Source: Halomonas sp. Bachu 37 (GTDB lineage: Bacteria > Pseudomonadota > Gammaproteobacteria > Pseudomonadales > Halomonadaceae). From it: a stretch of DNA of 64,000 nucleotides. The position numbers were made by a program, and so were the translations under genes. Position 1 is the stretch's first letter, and the number at the start of each line of letters is the position of its first letter. The stretch is taken from positions 806,001 to 870,000 of the forward strand of contig NZ_CP137552.1 of assembly GCF_039691755.1 (NCBI RefSeq), in the 5' to 3' direction. Positions 10,991 to 20,555 of the stretch are shown here, piece after piece. The notes below the pieces were generated by a model that was not told the origin of the DNA, ran no database searches, and saw only the letters and a program-made list of their open reading frames with translations.

Positions 10991-11398
10991 TCCTGTGCTA
11001 CATCATCCAGGCGCGGTTTATAATGCGACCCGTGGGAATTCCCCCGATGCCATGGATTGAGGACTGTAGTGAGCCTTGTAGAGGCGTCCTACAGCTAACG
11101 CTTTTTGCGGCAAAGTTGAACTGTGTGTAATTCACGATTCTTTTAGTAACATGGAGTTACTTGGCTGTTGGCCTCCTCGTGTCTTCCCGGCACCTTCAAA
11201 TGCGTTCTTACTTTATGCTGGTAACCGAGGTGCGAAGGCAAGTTTGGCTGGCGAGTTTACGCGTTTGAGCACAATTAATAGGGTAATTGCCTGTAGCCCA
11301 TACAGGCGGAAGCTCTCGGAGAAAATTGCCCGAGTCGAGTTGAAAAGTAATCGACGAGAGCCAAGAAAGACGTAATGTGACGACTGCGTGGTGGCATC
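10991..11398. other. Intergenic region with a possible promoter, no supported gene
   Basis: A perfect TATAAT lies at 11019-11024 on the plus strand but has no good -35 hexamer at 16-18 bp. A 74-codon ATG frame (11151-11375) has no recognisable features and is not called. Nothing else is visible. Confidence 0.3.
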
Positions 11399-11482
11399 AT
11401 GGATTACCACGATGACGTCATACTGTGTTTACGGAAAGGACAAGGGACGGCAACCGGCCGCCACCTTGCGAACTGGATCTCG

Positions 11483-11806
11483 ATGAAATATCAAAAAGCC
11501 CCTAAACCTCTGGATGAACGTGACAAGCTGCGCAAGTTTCGTGAGCTTGACGATGCCTTCGCGGATGCGTTGCGCCAACTCGATGACCCCAACAATGCGC
11601 TGGGCATTCCGACCGGCCCGCCGGTAAGATCGCTGCAGTCGCTGGAAAATGAGCAAGCTCAGGTTGATGCCGAAGAGCGCGAAAAGCAGTTCAAGCGTCA
11701 ACTGGATGCGCTGCTAGCGGAACATGACCAGCCCGCAGCCAGCGTAGGTCAATTGTTGCAAACTCTGCTCGATTACGATTTGTGGCAAGAGCCGCAGCAA
11801 AAGTGA
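11483..11806 (+). CDS. Small charged helical protein of unknown function
   Basis: This is a 107-residue frame from the ATG at 11483; an upstream in-frame ATG at 11399 would give 135 residues. I do not recognise the family. The sequence is rich in charged and helix-forming residues (RDKLRKFRELDDAFADALRQ; EEREKQFKRQLDALL). A short proline/glycine hinge breaks two predicted helices. It has no signal peptide or membrane segment. It lies between the AraC-type gene and the convergent Tus-like gene. Neither start has a strong Shine-Dalgarno sequence. The consistent helical pattern suggests that it is coding. Confidence 0.55.
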   Translation: MKYQKAPKPLDERDKLRKFRELDDAFADALRQLDDPNNALGIPTGPPVRSLQSLENEQAQVDAEEREKQFKRQLDALLAEHDQPAASVGQLLQTLLDYDLWQEPQQK

Positions 11807-11846
11807 TCTAAACGGCGAAGCACTGTGGCTGTTCTAAGCGCGGCCA

Positions 11847-12719
11847 TTACCGATAACGATAGACTCGCACACTAGGCAGGAAGGGCTCGTCCTCCAGTTT
11901 CTCGTCGCGTCGCCTGGCGCGGGTGCGCTGTAGCGGGGGATGAGCGGGCGGCGTGTTGTAATCGGGCAGGCGGCCGCGGTGGATGGGGACGAACAGGGGC
12001 AGGGCGACATTCATCGCCTGGCGAATATGTCCATCTGCCAACGGTTCCACATAGAACAGATTGGCGCGCATCAGCGGGGCCTGACGTTGAACCTGAGCCA
12101 GAGTCTCCTGCGAGGGAATATCGGCGAGCTTGCGAAGCTGAATTCGTACATGGGCCGCGTCGGTATCCAGCTGTAACAGCTTCTGTTCCGCTTCAGCCAC
12201 GGTGAGCCGCTTGATCGAGCGCCCACTGGCATACCATGCCAGACGCACCCTGGCCACGGCAGCCGGCGCTACCGGCAGGTGCCGCCAGCACTGCTTGAGA
12301 TGTAGTCGCGCCAGCCCCCCGCCACGCAAGGCTTCGTTCACATCCGGATGACGCTTGGGCAGCCTGGCCTTGGCTTCGCTGACACCTTGGGGGCTGCTCG
12401 TCTTGATCCGGTTGATGAGTCGGCTGATCTCTTCCTTGGCGCTATTGGCCTGCAGTACCGCATCCATCAACCGTTCGTCGGCACCAATCAGGCCAATATA
12501 GTTGCGCGTCTCGCGTCCGTCTTGCCCCTCCTCGTGCCACATGTCGAACAGGGCGCGGCGCAGCCACTTACCCGCGTCCTCTTCGTGCTCGAATATCCAG
12601 GCGGGATAATTTCCCTGCTCGAATATCAGAGCGACCTGTTCGAGTTGCTCGAGCAGGGTATCGAAGGCGCTCTCGAGCTCCGCCAGCAGGCGGTAGGTAG
12701 CGGACGGCAATTCAGGCAT
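11847..12719 (-). CDS. Tus-like replication terminus site-binding protein
   Basis: This 290-residue protein probably binds Ter sites and arrests replication forks in a polar manner. Similarity to E. coli Tus (309 residues) is judged by eye. A helical N-terminal half leads into RLAWYASGRSIKRLTVAEAEQK, which resembles the Tus segment around RFGWANKHIIKNLHRDEVL. The C-terminus ends in a Tus-like beta strand (PSVRVYRYR). I chose the ATG at 12719; a TTG ten codons farther upstream is possible. The open frame continues to 13001 only as an out-of-frame shadow of yacG. The gene follows yacG by about 40 bases. Confidence 0.62.
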   Translation of the reverse strand: MPELPSATYRLLAELESAFDTLLEQLEQVALIFEQGNYPAWIFEHEEDAGKWLRRALFDMWHEEGQDGRETRNYIGLIGADERLMDAVLQANSAKEEISRLINRIKTSSPQGVSEAKARLPKRHPDVNEALRGGGLARLHLKQCWRHLPVAPAAVARVRLAWYASGRSIKRLTVAEAEQKLLQLDTDAAHVRIQLRKLADIPSQETLAQVQRQAPLMRANLFYVEPLADGHIRQAMNVALPLFVPIHRGRLPDYNTPPAHPPLQRTRARRRDEKLEDEPFLPSVRVYRYR

Positions 12720-12759
12720 GGGTCGGCGCTCTAAGAGGCGGTCATAGATCAAGGGAAGT

Positions 12760-12990
12760 TCAGCTAAGCGGGGCGTCACGGTCGGCGTTGGCCAGCAGGC
12801 GGTCCAGGTCGGCTTCGTCCATGGCGGATTCGCCGGCGATGCGGTGGGATTCCTCCGCCCAGGCGCCGAGATCCAGCAACTGGCAGCGCTTGCTGCAGAA
12901 CGGACGAAACGAGCTTTCGGGTACCCATGGCACTTTCTTGCTACATTGCGGGCAAGCCACTTCAAGGGGGGCTTTTGTCGGTGACGGCAT
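12760..12990 (-). CDS. yacG: DNA gyrase inhibitor YacG (zinc-binding)
   Basis: This small protein, 76 residues from the ATG at 12990, belongs to a family whose E. coli member binds and inhibits gyrase. The zinc knuckle is clear: CPQC near residue 12, then [14 protein letters not shown] about 20 residues later, followed by an acidic tail. An open frame from 13128 reaches into the coaE end and is not used. The coaE-yacG neighbourhood is conserved in gammaproteobacteria. Confidence 0.93.
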   Translation of the reverse strand: MPSPTKAPLEVACPQCSKKVPWVPESSFRPFCSKRCQLLDLGAWAEESHRIAGESAMDEADLDRLLANADRDAPLS

Positions 12991-13060
12991 TCTGTCTCCA
13001 TTAGATAAGCACAGGCAAGCAGGCGCTTGATGTGGGCGAGGGTCGGGACGGTTGCTCGGG

Positions 13061-13657
13061 CTAGAGAATCTGGCGATAACGCCGATCCAGAACCGCGACC
13101 TGGTCGCGCATGAATTCTTCGCTGCCACTATTATCGATCACATCGTCCGCTCGTGAAAGCCTTTCCCGGCGTGGGATCTGGGCGGCGATGATGGCGCTGA
13201 CCTGAGCTTCCTCGACGTTGTCCCGCGCCTGGGTGCGCGCTATCTGCATGGCCTCGGGCACATCCACCACAACGCAGCGATCCACCAGTTGATCCTGGCC
13301 CGACTCGAACAACAGCGGTGACACCAGCAGAACGTAGGGGGGATTGTCCGCCTGCAAGCGCGCAAGATGCTCGAGCAATCGTTCGCGTACCCGAGGATGA
13401 GTCACCGATTCCAGCCACTGACGCTGCTTCTCGTCGTCAAAGACCAGTGTGCGCAGGGCGCGCCGGTCCAGGTTGCCATCGTCCTGCAGGATACCCTTGC
13501 CGAAGCGGCGCTCGATGGCACGCAAGGCCGGCTCGCCCGGTTGCACGATTTCCCGGGCCACGTCATCGGCATCCACCCACGGAATGCCCAAGTCGCCAAA
13601 GGCCCGCGCCACGGTGGATTTCCCCGAGGCGATACCCCCGGTAAGGCCTACGATCAT
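13061..13657 (-). CDS. coaE: Dephospho-CoA kinase
   Basis: This enzyme catalyses the last step of coenzyme A synthesis, phosphorylating the ribose 3'-hydroxyl of dephospho-CoA. At 198 residues it has the usual length. The Walker A motif GGIASGKST is at residues 7-15, followed by the substrate motif [10 protein letters not shown]. It lies in the pilD-coaE-yacG order known from Pseudomonas and relatives, 34 bases after pilD. Confidence 0.96.
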   Translation of the reverse strand: MIVGLTGGIASGKSTVARAFGDLGIPWVDADDVAREIVQPGEPALRAIERRFGKGILQDDGNLDRRALRTLVFDDEKQRQWLESVTHPRVRERLLEHLARLQADNPPYVLLVSPLLFESGQDQLVDRCVVVDVPEAMQIARTQARDNVEEAQVSAIIAAQIPRRERLSRADDVIDNSGSEEFMRDQVAVLDRRYRQIL

Positions 13658-13691
13658 GCAAATTCACCCTGTCTCAAGACCTGCTGCCGGA

Positions 13692-14537
13692 TCACAAGAA
13701 TAGCCCAGTGTAGGCGGCCATCAACTCGTCACCCACCAGCAAGGCAACCCATCCGGCCACGGCCAGGAACGGGCCGAAGGGCATCGGGGCGCCGCGCAAG
13801 CGGGGCAGGGCCAGCTGAATGAGGATGCCCAGAATAGCGCCGATACCGGCGGAGAGCAGCAACAGCAGGGGCAGGAACTGCCAGCCCATCCAGGCGCCGA
13901 GTGCCGCCAGAAGCTTGAAGTCGCCGTAGCCCATGCCCTCCTTGCCGGTGAGCAGCTTGAACAGCCAATAGAAACTCCACAGCACCAGGTAGCCCGCCAT
14001 GGCGCCGATGACCGCCGAGCTCAGCATCAACGGCTGGAAGGCGAGCTGGTAGATGAACCCGGCCCACAGCAATGGCAGGGTGAGAATGTCCGGCAGCAAT
14101 TGCGTGCGGAAGTCGATCACCGCCAGCACCAGCAGGGCCAGGCAGGCGGCATAGAGAAACACCGCTTCCAGCGTGGCCCCATGCAGGGCAACCACGGCAA
14201 CGGCGAAAGCCGCGCCGGCAAGCTCCACCAGCGGGTACTGGGCGCTGATCCCGGCGTTGCAATTGGCGCAGCGCCCCCGGCGCTTGAGCCACCCCAGAAG
14301 CGGAACATTATCGTGCCAGGCGATCGGCGCTTCGCAGGCGGGACACATGGATTTCGGCGTGGCGAGATCGAAGCGTGGCGTTGCCTCCATGGGAAGCTCC
14401 AGCGCATCGCGGGCCTCCAGGCGCCAGCGACGCATCAACATGACCGGCAGGCGAGTGATCACCACATTGAGAAAACTGCCGAAACACAGGCCCAGCAGGA
14501 TAACCAGAGGCCATAAAACCAGCGGAGGAAGCGCCAT
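13692..14537 (-). CDS. pilD: Type IV prepilin peptidase / N-methylase
   Basis: This inner-membrane aspartyl protease cleaves prepilin leaders and methylates the new N-terminal phenylalanine. It has 281 residues and about eight membrane segments. The cytoplasmic zinc loop has two Cys pairs (CPAC and CANC). The catalytic aspartates lie in IDFRTQLLPD and GYGDFKLLAALG. It should process the pilA product encoded at 17,816. Confidence 0.95.
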   Translation of the reverse strand: MALPPLVLWPLVILLGLCFGSFLNVVITRLPVMLMRRWRLEARDALELPMEATPRFDLATPKSMCPACEAPIAWHDNVPLLGWLKRRGRCANCNAGISAQYPLVELAGAAFAVAVVALHGATLEAVFLYAACLALLVLAVIDFRTQLLPDILTLPLLWAGFIYQLAFQPLMLSSAVIGAMAGYLVLWSFYWLFKLLTGKEGMGYGDFKLLAALGAWMGWQFLPLLLLLSAGIGAILGILIQLALPRLRGAPMPFGPFLAVAGWVALLVGDELMAAYTGLFL

Positions 14538-14597
14538 CTAACGTGTCGTCCTGTTGTCAAAAATGAAAGTCTTAGGGGGCCAAGAGTCGTGGAAGCC

Positions 14598-15827
14598 TTA
14601 TATGGCAGAGCCCAGATTGAAGATCGGCAGGTACATCGATACCACCACGCCGCCGACCAGCACACCCAGCACCACGATGATCAAGGGCTCCAGCAGCGAG
14701 GTAAGCGCGTCCACCTTGTTGTCGACCTCCTCCTCGTAATAATCGGCGACCCGGTTGAGCATGGCATCGAGTGAACCCGCTTCCTCGCCGATGCTGACCA
14801 TCTGCACCGCCAGGGCGGGAAAGCGATTGGTCATGCGCATCGAGAAATGCAGTTGCTGACCGGTGGCCACGTCGTGGCGAACCTGCTCCACCGCGCGTTC
14901 GTAGACCTTGTTGCCGGTAGCGCCCGCGGCGGTATCGAGCCCCTCCACCAAGGGGACGCCGGAAGCGAACGTGGTGGCCAGGGTGCGGGCGAAGCGGGCG
15001 ACAGAGGACTTGTCGATGATATCGCCGATCACCGGAAAACGCAGCAGCAGTGAATGCAGGCGGTACGCCAGTTTCGGGGAGCGCTTGGCTCCCTCCCGCA
15101 GCAGCAGCACGGCAGCGGCAAGACCGCCGATAACATACAACCAGTAGCGCTGGGCGAGCTCGGAAAGATGCACCGTCAGCTGCGTCAGTGCCGGCAGCTC
15201 CGCCCCGAAGCTGTTGAACATGCTCTCGAACTCCGGCACTACCTTGATCAACAGCAGCAGAGTGACGCAAAAACCGATCGCCAGTACCGCCGCCGGGTAC
15301 CACAGCGCCTTCTTGACCCTCGATTTGAGCGATTCGACTTTTTCCTTGTAGATCGCCACCCGGTCGAGCATCTTGTCCAGCGCCCCGGCCTGTTCGCCTG
15401 CCGCGACGAGATTGGTGAACAGCCGATCGAAATGCTTGGGGTGGCGGCGCAACGCATCGGAGAAACTCGAGCCGGCGGATACTTCGTTCATCATCTGCTG
15501 GACGATCGCCGCCATGGCGGGTTTCTTCAGGCTTTCCGCCACTACCTGAAACGCCTGCAGCAAAGGAATACCCGCACGAATCATGGTGGCCATCTGGCGG
15601 GCGAATACCATCACATCCTTGGGCGTGATGCGCCCCGAGCCGCCTATGCCGCCTTTCTTGCTGACCCGGCGCACGGTGATGTTCTGCTTGCGCAACTCGG
15701 CGGAGACTTCGGCCTTGGTGCGACCGATCATCTCCCCGTTGATGGCGCGATCCCCCGGCCCCTTGCCTGACCACTTCCAGCGAAACAGCTTGATGGTATC
15801 GTCACGTTGACGCTTGGCCTTGGCCAT
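14598..15827 (-). CDS. pilC: Type IV pilus inner-membrane platform protein
   Basis: This 409-residue GspF/PilC protein anchors the assembly ATPase to the inner membrane. It contains two copies of the T2SF domain, each with the pattern ARQMATMIRAGIPLLQA or ARTLATTFASGVPLVEG at its start. Hydrophobic segments are present near the middle and at the C-terminus. It starts 3 bases after the pilB stop, in the operon pilB-pilC-pilD. Confidence 0.95.
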   Translation of the reverse strand: MAKAKRQRDDTIKLFRWKWSGKGPGDRAINGEMIGRTKAEVSAELRKQNITVRRVSKKGGIGGSGRITPKDVMVFARQMATMIRAGIPLLQAFQVVAESLKKPAMAAIVQQMMNEVSAGSSFSDALRRHPKHFDRLFTNLVAAGEQAGALDKMLDRVAIYKEKVESLKSRVKKALWYPAAVLAIGFCVTLLLLIKVVPEFESMFNSFGAELPALTQLTVHLSELAQRYWLYVIGGLAAAVLLLREGAKRSPKLAYRLHSLLLRFPVIGDIIDKSSVARFARTLATTFASGVPLVEGLDTAAGATGNKVYERAVEQVRHDVATGQQLHFSMRMTNRFPALAVQMVSIGEEAGSLDAMLNRVADYYEEEVDNKVDALTSLLEPLIIVVLGVLVGGVVVSMYLPIFNLGSAI

Positions 15828-15830
15828 TGC

Positions 15831-17588
15831 TTACTCCTTGGTGACCCGGTTGATCTCTTCCAGGCTGGTAATGCCCTCCATTACCTTGAGCAAGCCGCTG
15901 CGGTGCAGGCTGGGATAACCCTCCTTGCGTGCCTGCTCGTCGATTTCCATCGAGTTGGCGTTGCACAACACCAGGTGGCGCATGTCATCGGTAATCGGCA
16001 CCACCTCGTAAACCCCCACCCGGCCCTTGTAGCCATGGGTACACTGCTTGCAGCCCACCGGCCGAAAGATCTTGGCATTGCCGATCTCGTCGGCGGTAAA
16101 GCCTTCCCGTTGCAGCGCCTCGTGGGGAATATCCGCCGGCTCCTTGCAGTGTTTGCACAGCTTGCGCGCCAGGCGCTGGGCGATGATCAGGCTCACCGAA
16201 CTGGCGATATTGAACGAAGAAACGCCCATATTGGCCAGGCGGGTCAAGGTTTCCGCCGCGGAGTTGGTATGCACCGTGGACAACACCAGGTGGCCGGTCT
16301 GGGACGCCTTGACGGCGATATCGGCGGTTTCCAGGTCGCGTATCTCGCCCACCATCACCACGTCCGGGTCCTGGCGCAGGAAGGCGCGCAAGGCGCTGGC
16401 GAAATCCAGCCCGATCTTGGGCAGCACATTGACCTGGTTGATGCCGGCTACCTTGATCTCCACCGGATCTTCCGCCGTGCAGATATTGCGCTCCACCTGG
16501 TTGAGGATATTGATGCCGGTGTACAGCGAAACGGTCTTGCCGCTACCCGTCGGCCCGGTGACCAGGATCATGCCCTGGGGTTGTCTGAGCGCGGCTTCGT
16601 AGTGCAGGCGCTGGGGCTCGGTAAAGCCCAGCTGGTCGATGCCCATCTGGGCGGCGGCGGGGTCGAGTATCCGCAGCACGATCTTCTCGCCGTACACGGT
16701 GGGCAGCGAGTTGACGCGAAAATCCAGCGAGCGGGTGCGCGAAAGCTTGAGCTTGATGGCGCCATCCTGGGGCAGGCGTCGCTCGGAAATATCCAGCCGG
16801 GACATGATCTTCAGACGTGCCGCGATGCGTGCGCGCATGGCGAAGGGCGGGCGTGCCACCTCGATCAGCATGCCATCCACGCGAAAGCGCACCCGGTAGT
16901 GGGTCTCGTAGGGCTCGAAGTGAATATCCGAGGCGCCCCGGCGGATGGCGTCGAGCATGATCTTGTTGACGAACTTGACGATCGGTGCGTCATCGCTGTC
17001 CTGCGAGCTCTCCTCCAGCGGCACTTCCTCGCCGTCGGCAGTATGCATGACATTTATTGAGCCGACCGCATCGTCGACGTCTTCGAGCTCGTCGAGCATG
17101 CTGCGCTCGTTCTGCGCCAGGTAGCTCTCCAGCGCGGTGGTGAGCTGGTCCACCGGAGCGAGCACCCCCTCGACGCTCAAGCCGGTAGCGAACTGCAATT
17201 CATCGAGCTGGGTCAGGGTCGCGGGGTAGGGCACCGCCACGGTCAAGCGGTGACCGTGGCGAGCCAGCGGCACCACATTCAAGCGGCGCAACACCTTGAC
17301 CGGATAATCCGCCGCGGGGGGCAGGGAATCGAGGCGCAGGCTGTCCAGAGCCACCACCGGCAAACCGTACTCCCAGCCCGCCGCCACGGCGGCTTCGCCG
17401 GGGTCCACCTGGCCGCTTTCGACGACGAATTCCAAAAGAGACAGGTCTTGCTCGATAGCGGCGGCTTCCGCCGTGGCGGCCTGGGCCTCGGTCAGCAGGC
17501 CGTGCTTGACCAGGCGCTGGGCGACACCGCGCAGCCCGCCGCGCGCGGCGGCATGGCTGAGCGTGGACTGGTAGGACGGTTGGCTCAT
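15831..17588 (-). CDS. pilB: Type IV pilus assembly ATPase
   Basis: This hexameric extension ATPase powers pilus polymerisation. It has 585 residues from the ATG at 17588, which has an AAGG site; the open frame to 17636 has no such signal. An N-terminal GspE/MshEN domain precedes the ATPase core. The core has Walker A GPTGSGKT, the Asp box and Walker B DPDVVMVGEIRD, and a tetra-cysteine zinc site (CKHCKEP ... CKQC). Its partners are pilC and pilD downstream; pilA is divergent. Confidence 0.96.
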   Translation of the reverse strand: MSQPSYQSTLSHAAARGGLRGVAQRLVKHGLLTEAQAATAEAAAIEQDLSLLEFVVESGQVDPGEAAVAAGWEYGLPVVALDSLRLDSLPPAADYPVKVLRRLNVVPLARHGHRLTVAVPYPATLTQLDELQFATGLSVEGVLAPVDQLTTALESYLAQNERSMLDELEDVDDAVGSINVMHTADGEEVPLEESSQDSDDAPIVKFVNKIMLDAIRRGASDIHFEPYETHYRVRFRVDGMLIEVARPPFAMRARIAARLKIMSRLDISERRLPQDGAIKLKLSRTRSLDFRVNSLPTVYGEKIVLRILDPAAAQMGIDQLGFTEPQRLHYEAALRQPQGMILVTGPTGSGKTVSLYTGINILNQVERNICTAEDPVEIKVAGINQVNVLPKIGLDFASALRAFLRQDPDVVMVGEIRDLETADIAVKASQTGHLVLSTVHTNSAAETLTRLANMGVSSFNIASSVSLIIAQRLARKLCKHCKEPADIPHEALQREGFTADEIGNAKIFRPVGCKQCTHGYKGRVGVYEVVPITDDMRHLVLCNANSMEIDEQARKEGYPSLHRSGLLKVMEGITSLEEINRVTKE

Positions 17589-17721
17589 TGGATACCTTGA
17601 AACACGTAAGCGTTTTGTAGGTACCTTGTACCACAAAGCTGGTCATCCCAACATGGTGAGCGTGATTCAATATTATTTCTAAAGACTGTTTTTCACCAGC
17701 CGATAAAGGTTAGTGAAGTGC

Positions 17722-17750
17722 TTGAGTAATGACTAAGCGTAAGCTACTGT
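17722..17750 (+). promoter_or_regulatory. Possible sigma-70 promoter for pilA
   Basis: TTGAGT (17722-17727) and TACTGT (17745-17750) are separated by exactly 17 bp, about 65 bp before the pilA start codon. I found no sigma-54 -24/-12 element (GG-N10-GC) of the kind that drives pilA in Pseudomonas. Weak consensus makes this tentative. Confidence 0.3.
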
Positions 17751-17815
17751 AACGATCATGAACCTAATGCTGCATCGCCATGCAGCTCGATAATTTCCCG
17801 CCCAGGAGCATTGCC

Positions 17816-18286
17816 ATGCAGCACACCCAAACCAGCCACACACGCAACACCCGCCAAGGCGGTTTCACCTTGATCGAACTGATGATCGTCGTCGCGATCA
17901 TTGGTGTTTTGGCTGCAATCGGTATACCTCAATATCAGAATTACATCGCACGTGCTGAGGCCTCCTCCGCATTATCAATGGTAAGTGCTTATAAAACTGA
18001 AATTGATGACCAGATCTATACGCAAGGGTTAACGCAAGATAGTAGTGAAATAAGTCTTTCTGGAGCCGATGACTCAGGTAATGTAGACAAAGAGCTGGGT
18101 ACTGTAGCCTGGAGTACTCCTGACTTAACTTTTACCTTTACTGATGGAGTACACGCTACTGGCACAGCCGGTACGATCGAATGGACAAGAGATTCTAATA
18201 ATGGGTCGTGGGGCTGCGAATTTAATAACCTCAAGAATAATATTGAAGAGCTTCGCGGATGTAAAAAGTATGTGGCTCCTCAATGA
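17816..18286 (+). CDS. pilA: Type IV major pilin
   Basis: This 156-residue prepilin forms the pilus fibre. The leader is 16 residues, ending in Gly-Gly before the cleavage point, and is followed by FTLIELMIVVAIIGVLAA with Phe+1 and Glu+5. A globular domain follows, with a C-terminal disulfide loop between CEFNN and RGC. The start has a good AGGAG site; an upstream in-frame ATG at 17780 would give an abnormal leader. The gene body is more AT-rich and variable than its neighbours, as is common for pilins. Confidence 0.95.
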   Translation: MQHTQTSHTRNTRQGGFTLIELMIVVAIIGVLAAIGIPQYQNYIARAEASSALSMVSAYKTEIDDQIYTQGLTQDSSEISLSGADDSGNVDKELGTVAWSTPDLTFTFTDGVHATGTAGTIEWTRDSNNGSWGCEFNNLKNNIEELRGCKKYVAPQ

Positions 18287-18316
18287 AGGCTGATATTTTT
18301 TTCTAGTATGATCAAC

Positions 18317-18341
18317 AGCGGCCGGCATTTTGCCGGCCGCT
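18317..18341. terminator. Hairpin between convergent pilA and hydrolase gene
   Basis: A perfect 11-bp stem (arms AGCGGCCGGCA and TGCCGGCCGCT) has a 3-base TTT loop. It lies 30 bases after pilA and 36 bases before the end of the convergent hydrolase gene. The T run after it is short (TTTT). Confidence 0.75.
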
Positions 18342-18377
18342 GGCGTTTTGTCTGACATTAAGATAGGCAGCATCCCA

Positions 18378-19163
18378 TTACATAATTTCTCCCAGAAACT
18401 CCATAAACGTATCCCAGGAGCGCTGGTCGGCGCGTTCGTGGTAGGCGTCGCTGCCGAAGACGCTGAAGGCGTGGGGCGCTCCGGAATAGACGCCGATCTC
18501 GTAGGTAATGCCGCGCTCTTCCAGATTGGTGGCCAGTTGCGCCACATCCTCCATGCTGACCATTTCATCCGCGCCGCCGTGGGCCACGAAGATCGGCGCC
18601 GTGTCGTCGCCGTACTCTTGCCCTTCGGGGATATCCAGGCCGCCATGGAAACTGGTGTAGCCCTGAATGTTCTCCGCCTCGCCCCAGCGGGCGAATTCCA
18701 GCGCGGCGGTACCGCCGAAGCAGTAGCCCATCACCACGGTGGCCTCAGCGGCGCCTTGCTGGCGCGCCTGCTCCAGACCGGCGAGAGTCAGCTCGCGCAT
18801 CCGCTCGCGATTTTCATAAAGCCGGTTGGTGGCCGCCTTCTTGTCCTCGGTGGCCTGGGGCCGGTTGCCCTGGCCGAACAGGTCCAGCGCAAAGGCATCA
18901 AAACCCTTTTCGGCAAGCATATCCGCCCGTTGGCGTTCGTAATCGTCGAGGCCGTCCCAGTCGTGGATAATCAGGATAGTGCCCTTGGCGTCTCCCTCGG
19001 CCTGGGCTAGATATCCCTCGAAGTTCTCGTCTCCGGCGGTGTAGTTCACATCCTTTCCAGCGGGTGAAAACTCTTGGTCTTGGTCTTGGTCTTGGGCCTG
19101 CGCCAGCGGCGACAGGGCGGCGAGGGTGAGCGATAGCGGAACGACGAGCGAACGTGCAGCCAT
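18378..19163 (-). CDS. Secreted dienelactone hydrolase-family protein
   Basis: This 261-residue alpha/beta hydrolase has a signal peptide (residues about 1-23, ending ALSPLAQA), so it is probably periplasmic. The mature start carries a Gln-Asp repeat. The family triad is visible: nucleophile Cys in GYCFGG, Asp in HGGADEMVS and His in SGAPHAFSV. Dienelactone hydrolases open lactone rings, but secreted members act on unknown substrates, so none is assigned. The gene is monocistronic and convergent to pilA. Confidence 0.85.
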   Translation of the reverse strand: MAARSLVVPLSLTLAALSPLAQAQDQDQDQEFSPAGKDVNYTAGDENFEGYLAQAEGDAKGTILIIHDWDGLDDYERQRADMLAEKGFDAFALDLFGQGNRPQATEDKKAATNRLYENRERMRELTLAGLEQARQQGAAEATVVMGYCFGGTAALEFARWGEAENIQGYTSFHGGLDIPEGQEYGDDTAPIFVAHGGADEMVSMEDVAQLATNLEERGITYEIGVYSGAPHAFSVFGSDAYHERADQRSWDTFMEFLGEIM

Positions 19164-19208
19164 GGGAAGCTCCTTTTGAGGAAAGCCGTTGAAAAGGACG
19201 AGCCCGGC

Positions 19209-20540
19209 CTAGCCGCGTTGATGCCGGCGCGTGCCGCCCGCCCAGGTTTCCGCCACGGCGCGGTCGTCGGCGAGCATCATCAGTGCGAACAGGCGTTCTC
19301 CCAGCGTAGTACAGCGAGCGGTTCGGCGCGCCAGAAGCGGCGTGGCGCTTTCATCGAGGATGACGAAGTCCGCCTCCTTGCCGACGGCCAGGCGGCCGAT
19401 ATGCTCATCCAGCGAAAGTGCCGAGGCGTTGCCCAGGGTCAGGCCGTAGAATCCCTGCCAGGCGGTCAGCGGCTGGCCCTTGAGCTGGCCGACCTGGTAG
19501 GCCGCCTTGAGGGTGGCGAAGCCCGAAAGGTCGGTGCCCGCGCCGATGTCGCTGGCGTAGGTGAAGGCCATGCCGGTTTCCCGGGCGGCGTGGCGGTCGA
19601 ACAGGCCGCTGCCCAGGAACAGGTTGGAGCTGGGGCAGAAGGCGATGTTGGCGCCGCGCTCGGCCAGGCGGGTACGCATGGCATTGTCGAGGTGAATGCC
19701 GTGGGCGAAGGTGCTGCGCGGGCCGACCAGGCCGGACTCCTCGTAGACGGCCAGGTAGTCCGGGCTGCCGGGGTAAAGCTCAGCCACCCAGTCCAGTTCG
19801 CCGGGGTTTTCCGCCAGGTGGGTTTGCATCCAGAGTGTTGCGTCGTTGCGCAACAGGCCGCCGGCGGCGTCCAATTGTGCCCGGGTGGAGGTGGGGGCGA
19901 AGCGCGGCGTCACGCTGTAGCCCAGGCGGCCCTTGCCATGCCAGTCGGCAATCAAGCGTTCGCTGTCGGCAATGCCGGTGGCGCCGTCCAGCAGGGCGTC
20001 GGGGGCATGGCGGTCCATCAGTACCTTGCCTGCGATCATGCGCAGGTCACGCGCCCGGCACGCGCTGAAGAAGGCGTCCATGGAACCGGGGTGGCTGGAG
20101 CCGAAGACCTGGGCGGTGGTGGTGCCGACCCGGAGCTGCTCATCGAGAAACGCCTCGGCGATGGACTGCGCGTGCGCCTGCTCGGCGAAACGACACTCTT
20201 CGGGGAAGGTGTACTCGTTCAGCCAGTCGAGCAGCTGGCGCCCGTAAGAGGCGATGATATCCAGTTGTACGTAGTGGACATGGGTATCGATAAAGCCGGG
20301 CATGATCAGCTTGCCCCGATAATCTTCCACCCGGCAGTCGGCAGGTAGTTCAGCGGCGAGGGTGGCGTAGTCACCGATGGCATGAACGCGGCCATCTCTC
20401 AGCCACAGCAAGCCGTCCTCGTAATGCTCGAGGCTGCCGGGGCTCGGCATGTCGCCTTCGCCGGGGTCGCGGTTGAAACTCAGCAGCTCGGCGCGCAGCA
20501 GGGTGTCGCGGGAGGTCCCGTCTTGAGAAAGTGTCGTCAT
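19209..20540 (-). CDS. guaD: Guanine deaminase
   Basis: This amidohydrolase converts guanine to xanthine. It has 443 residues, with the zinc motif GFIDTHVHYVQ near residue 84 and a conserved HLAEN segment. It is the last gene of the operon xdhA-xdhB-xdhC-guaD, 15 bases after xdhC. Its product, xanthine, is the substrate of the xanthine dehydrogenase encoded upstream. Confidence 0.93.
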   Translation of the reverse strand: MTTLSQDGTSRDTLLRAELLSFNRDPGEGDMPSPGSLEHYEDGLLWLRDGRVHAIGDYATLAAELPADCRVEDYRGKLIMPGFIDTHVHYVQLDIIASYGRQLLDWLNEYTFPEECRFAEQAHAQSIAEAFLDEQLRVGTTTAQVFGSSHPGSMDAFFSACRARDLRMIAGKVLMDRHAPDALLDGATGIADSERLIADWHGKGRLGYSVTPRFAPTSTRAQLDAAGGLLRNDATLWMQTHLAENPGELDWVAELYPGSPDYLAVYEESGLVGPRSTFAHGIHLDNAMRTRLAERGANIAFCPSSNLFLGSGLFDRHAARETGMAFTYASDIGAGTDLSGFATLKAAYQVGQLKGQPLTAWQGFYGLTLGNASALSLDEHIGRLAVGKEADFVILDESATPLLARRTARCTTLGERLFALMMLADDRAVAETWAGGTRRHQRG

Positions 20541-20555
20541 GATGTCTCGGGATAA

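Noticed and set aside
11151..11375. 74-codon open frame between AraC-type gene and small helical gene
   Set aside because: No ribosome-binding site, no protein-like pattern or family.
15807..17060. 417-codon open frame antisense to pilB
   Set aside because: Shadow of pilB in GC-rich sequence; Gly/His/Leu/Asp-rich composition with no domain.
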